Positions 60,959 to 64,000 of a stretch of 64,000 nucleotides of DNA are shown piece by piece (position 1 is the first letter of the stretch; each line of letters starts with the position of its first letter). Both the position numbers and the translations under genes were made by a program. Location: assembly GCA_013396995.1 (NCBI GenBank), contig VWZP01001440.1, positions 1 to 64,000 on the forward strand, in the 5' to 3' direction. This DNA is from Dicaeum eximium. Lineage: Eukaryota > Chordata > Aves > Passeriformes > Dicaeidae. The notes under the pieces are model-generated. The model was given only the letters and a program-made list of their open reading frames with translations. It made no database searches and was not told the DNA's origin.

Positions 60959-63516
60959 ATGGAGCTGGACGAGCTGCTGCTGGACGAGGAGGGCGCCTTC
61001 TCTCTCAGTGGGTTCCAGGAGTTCACGGTGAGTAACTGCGGCCCAGCCCGCTCTTAGCAGGCCCTCGGGGTGATCCCCCCGCTCCCGGCGAGCCCCATGG
61101 GCCGCACGGCCCGGCCCGGTGTAGCCCTGAGCTGGGTTGGGGTGGAAAGCACAGGATGAGGAGTGCTCTGGGCCTTCCTCACGTTCCTCTGTCTGCCTTC
61201 AGTTCCTGCCCAGGCACCAGCAGCTGAGCGAGAGAGTGCGGAAGCGGCTCTATTATGGCTGGGACAAAGACTGCGGCCTGGATAATCTCTCCAGCCCCGT
61301 GGCAGGTGGGTTGCTGATTGTCCCCACATGGGAATGCTGAGTCAAGGGGCTTGGAAGTAGCCCAAGGGGCCGAGACCAATAGGTCACCTGCTTCCTCCCC
61401 AGCGCCAAATCCCACCCCTGCCCAGCCTTTCCCACTCAGTACAACACAGCAGGGCAGGATGCCAGAGTCCCGTGGTTTCTGTTCTCTGTTTTTTTGCCCT
61501 GTCTGGTCCTTTGCTGCGTTTTTGGCATCGTTAGACTGGTGTATAAAGTCCTTTAGATCGCTTGTGAAGTCCTTGGTAGGGCAGGTTGTGAACTTGTTCT
61601 TGCTGAGAGCTGTCTTAGATAATTGCTTGTGCTCTGCAAAACACTGGGGGCTTTGTTCAACTTCTAGTTGTGAGCACCAAGGTGACAAGTTCTTGCTGTG
61701 TTTGTCTGAATCACATTTTATTTTCCTGCTGATTCAGCAGTGTTTTGGGGAGCAGAAGGACATGGCTGGGTTAAGGCTGAGGAGGTTAAAGCTTGTGCAG
61801 GTGATGGTGGAGAGGAGTGGAAAAGGGCATGCAGTGGTTTGCTAGAGGGCCTTCACTGTGTAGAGTTCTCAGCATTTCCATTAGCTGCTTGCTAGGGAAA
61901 TGGTCTGAAGTTGCCAGAGGCTGTGTGTGATGTGCCTTGATGAGAAGGAGGATGCTGAGCCTGTGGTGCCAGGCCAGACCCAGGCAGAGCAGCTAGCTGC
62001 CTGGGCACTGCTGGGAGTCACAAGTTCCAACACAAGTGGTGTGAGGGAGGCTCGAGGCTGACATTACACCGGGGTGTGAGGTGGCACTGTTCCATGGATG
62101 AAAGTTCAAAGGGTACAGTCATGCAGGAAAACTGTTGGGGGCTATTAACTTTAAGGATTGCCTTGCACTCAGGAAATGCCGTGGCTCCAGCAGCTGGGGG
62201 CAAGACTAGTGCATAGAGAATGTGTCCATGGGCTGATCTGCTTTTACAGCCTTTCTTCACCAGCTGCTTTCAAAAAATGGGGCTATGACATCTGTCTTGG
62301 TCCATCTGTGTCATTGCTACATGGCAAGTTTATGGCACTGTTCTCAAACAAGATAGAGGCTTGATGAGACAGTGGAACAGCAGGACATTGGTACTGCTTC
62401 TGTGGTGACACGATGGTGGCCAGAAAGGGCAGAGAGAGCAGCAGCAGTGGGAGAGGCTGGGAGCAGCCAATGGGTGGCTGGAGTGTGTCTGCCTGGCTGT
62501 ACACCACAGTAGTGGTGTGGCCTGAATGCTGTAGGGAAGTTCCTCAGAGCAGTGTTTTCCTGAGCTTGGTGGCTGCTCTATGGGCAAATCACTCATGTTA
62601 GTGCAGCCATTCTCTTAGTTGCTGAAGAGATGTAGAAAGGAGGGGTGCAGTGATGCTTCTCTCGTAGCTGGAAATGCAAGGCTGCTGGGACAAACTCTGC
62701 TCTCAATTCTGTCAGCAAAGGGCTCAGAAACAAAATGGAGTTGAAATTTCCTGTCTAAAGCACTTCTTGCTTGGCATCAGACTGTAGTGCTGCTTGGTAT
62801 GCTCCCATCTGGTCCTGTTGTGTAAGGAAGTGAGATGGGAGCTGCTGAACCCATGTGCCAGTATATGTCAGTGTCTGTGCTTGAATGCTGAGGCACGTCC
62901 TTGAGTGCAGGGAAAGCAGGCTGAGCTGCAGTTACACTGTACCGGTGCTTTGATACCTGTTAGTGCCTTCAGGCTCCTGGTCACACCAGCACCTTGTACC
63001 TCATCTCTGGGTGGTGTAGGGTAAGCTGGATCTGTGCTGATGAGATGTGGAGAGAGAAGATGCTGGTGGTTGGAGGGGAGCAAAGGACCATGAAGATCTG
63101 GTGTGACATCAGGCCCAAGAAGCAAGAAGGCCTCCAGAAGGGCTGTCTGAGGTCCTGCAGGGTGAGGGCAGGATGTTTCTCTCCAGCTGACTGCTGGTGG
63201 TTCCCTGTGACACAGACCTGCTGATCTCACACTGCCACAGGGCCTTGGTCATTCACATCCTCTTCCTGCTGTGGTCTGCCTGCCCTGCATGTTTGTTTGC
63301 TCCTCACTTGTCCCTGACCTCTGATAAGGCCTCATAGTTTAACACCAAGACCTGATGGGCTTGTAGGAGAGGGGGAAAGGTGGGCACGGACTGGGCCATA
63401 TGGGACTAACTCTTTTGGTGCTTTTCTATCCTAGATATTGCTGTGGAGTTGCTGCAGAAAGTGGCTCCCAGTCCTATCCGCAGACTCCAGAAGAAATATG
63501 TGTCTCACGTATCTCG
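60959..63516 (+). CDS. CNPPD1: Cyclin Pas1/PHO80 domain-containing protein 1, first three exons
   Basis: Exons are 60959-61027, 61203-61305 and 63435-63516, all in phase, giving 84 residues; the rest is beyond the right edge. The start MELDELLLDEEGAFSLSGFQEFT and the following FLPRHQQLSERVRKRLYYGWDKDCGLDNLSSPVADIAVELLQ (given here only as a description of the visible N-terminus) match the family start before the cyclin fold. Exon 3 ends PIRRLQKKYVSHVSR with an open phase-2 donor (GTAAGA). The protein is a poorly characterised membrane-associated cyclin-like protein; its biochemical role is not established. It is transcribed away from RETREG2 across the gap. Confidence 0.94.
61306..63434 (+). 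other. CNPPD1 intron 2
   Basis: A 2.1-kb intron between phase-1 borders. No coding exon, RNA gene or repeat was recognised in it. The sequence from 63517 to the window end is intron 3, also without visible features. Confidence 0.65.
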
Positions 63517-64000
63517 GTAAGAAGCAAAACCTGTCCCTTCATGTCCTGTGTCAGAACTTGGAGCTCTGGTTTTACTTGTGACTCACTTCTGTCCCCTGGG
63601 CCAGCCACTGGCTTTGTGCCTAGGCCTGATTAGTGTCAAAGAAAAGCCAGAGGCACGGACAACAGGCACAGTGACTTTCTGACGCAGCCAGCTTTGAGTT
63701 TATCCTGCTCTCTGGGGTGCATATGTGCTCTTGTTACCAGGAGTCTGTACTGGCTGGATCTGCAGCTCCCTGGGTAACCAGGTTTGAACCTGGAGTCTCC
63801 TCTTGGCAGCTGAGCCCTCACAGCATGCCTTGCTGCAGGCAGGGCTGCTCAGTTTGGAGCTGACTGTGCCTGGGAACAGAAACCAGGGCTTTCTGCTCTC
63901 CACCCTGCATCCCCAGCACTTTCTGTTGCTGCAGCTCAGGACAGCTGGCACAGAGCTGGCGAGGCTGTGATCTATCTAGCAATTTGCTAAACCTTCTTAG

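Noticed and set aside
59915..61057. Plus-strand frame of 380 codons across the long gap
   Set aside because: Most of it is N. Only the part from 60959 in another frame is real CNPPD1 coding sequence.
1..64000. CRISPR arrays, operons, phage or other prokaryotic systems
   Set aside because: The genes are spliced vertebrate orthologues with polyadenylation signals. No regularly spaced direct repeats were seen.

Overview
The window is vertebrate nuclear DNA, most likely from a bird. The genes have orthologues in the human 2q35 block, introns are mostly 80-600 bp, promoters are CpG-rich, and I recognised no interspersed-repeat insertion. The avian call is inference from compactness and protein similarity; nothing here fixes the species. 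I assembled all exon models by hand from reading frame, splice sites and family knowledge, and exon phases were checked.

Layout: (1) 1-867, last exon of an alpha-tubulin gene of the TUBA4 type, cut by the left edge. (2) 4291-6390, a second, almost complete TUBA4A in tandem, with a TATA/CArG/MEF2-type promoter near 2678-3227. (3) STK16 on the minus strand, 10088-8034. (4) GLB1L on plus, 10720-15964. (5) ANKZF1 on minus, 22587-16665. (6) ATG9A on plus, 22882-30776, 3'UTR to about 33040. (7) ABCB6 on plus, 34092-39823. (8) ZFAND2B on minus, about 45303-41441, first exon not visible. (9) RETREG2 (FAM134A) on minus, 58100-47138, first exon not visible. (10) CNPPD1 on plus from 60959, first three exons, running off the right edge.

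The block alternates divergent pairs (STK16/GLB1L, ANKZF1/ATG9A, RETREG2/CNPPD1, each apparently sharing a CpG-rich promoter) with convergent pairs (TUBA4A/STK16, GLB1L/ANKZF1, ABCB6/ZFAND2B). Several neighbours act in proteostasis or membrane turnover: ANKZF1 (ribosome quality control), ATG9A (autophagy scramblase), ZFAND2B (proteasome/VCP adaptor), RETREG2 (ER-phagy receptor family) and GLB1L (glycosidase-like). The shared theme is an observation, not proof of co-regulation.

The most notable sequence-level features are: a textbook U12-type AT-AC intron in ATG9A; two GC-AG introns (GLB1L intron 8, ANKZF1 intron 4); a tubulin tandem pair homogenised over exon 4 and the 3' flank; a perfect 20-bp-arm hairpin in a RETREG2 intron; and assembly gaps (three single Ns, two long runs) that all fall on CpG-rich promoters and hide the first coding exons of three genes. 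I found no bacterial-type system, CRISPR array, rRNA, tRNA or viral gene.
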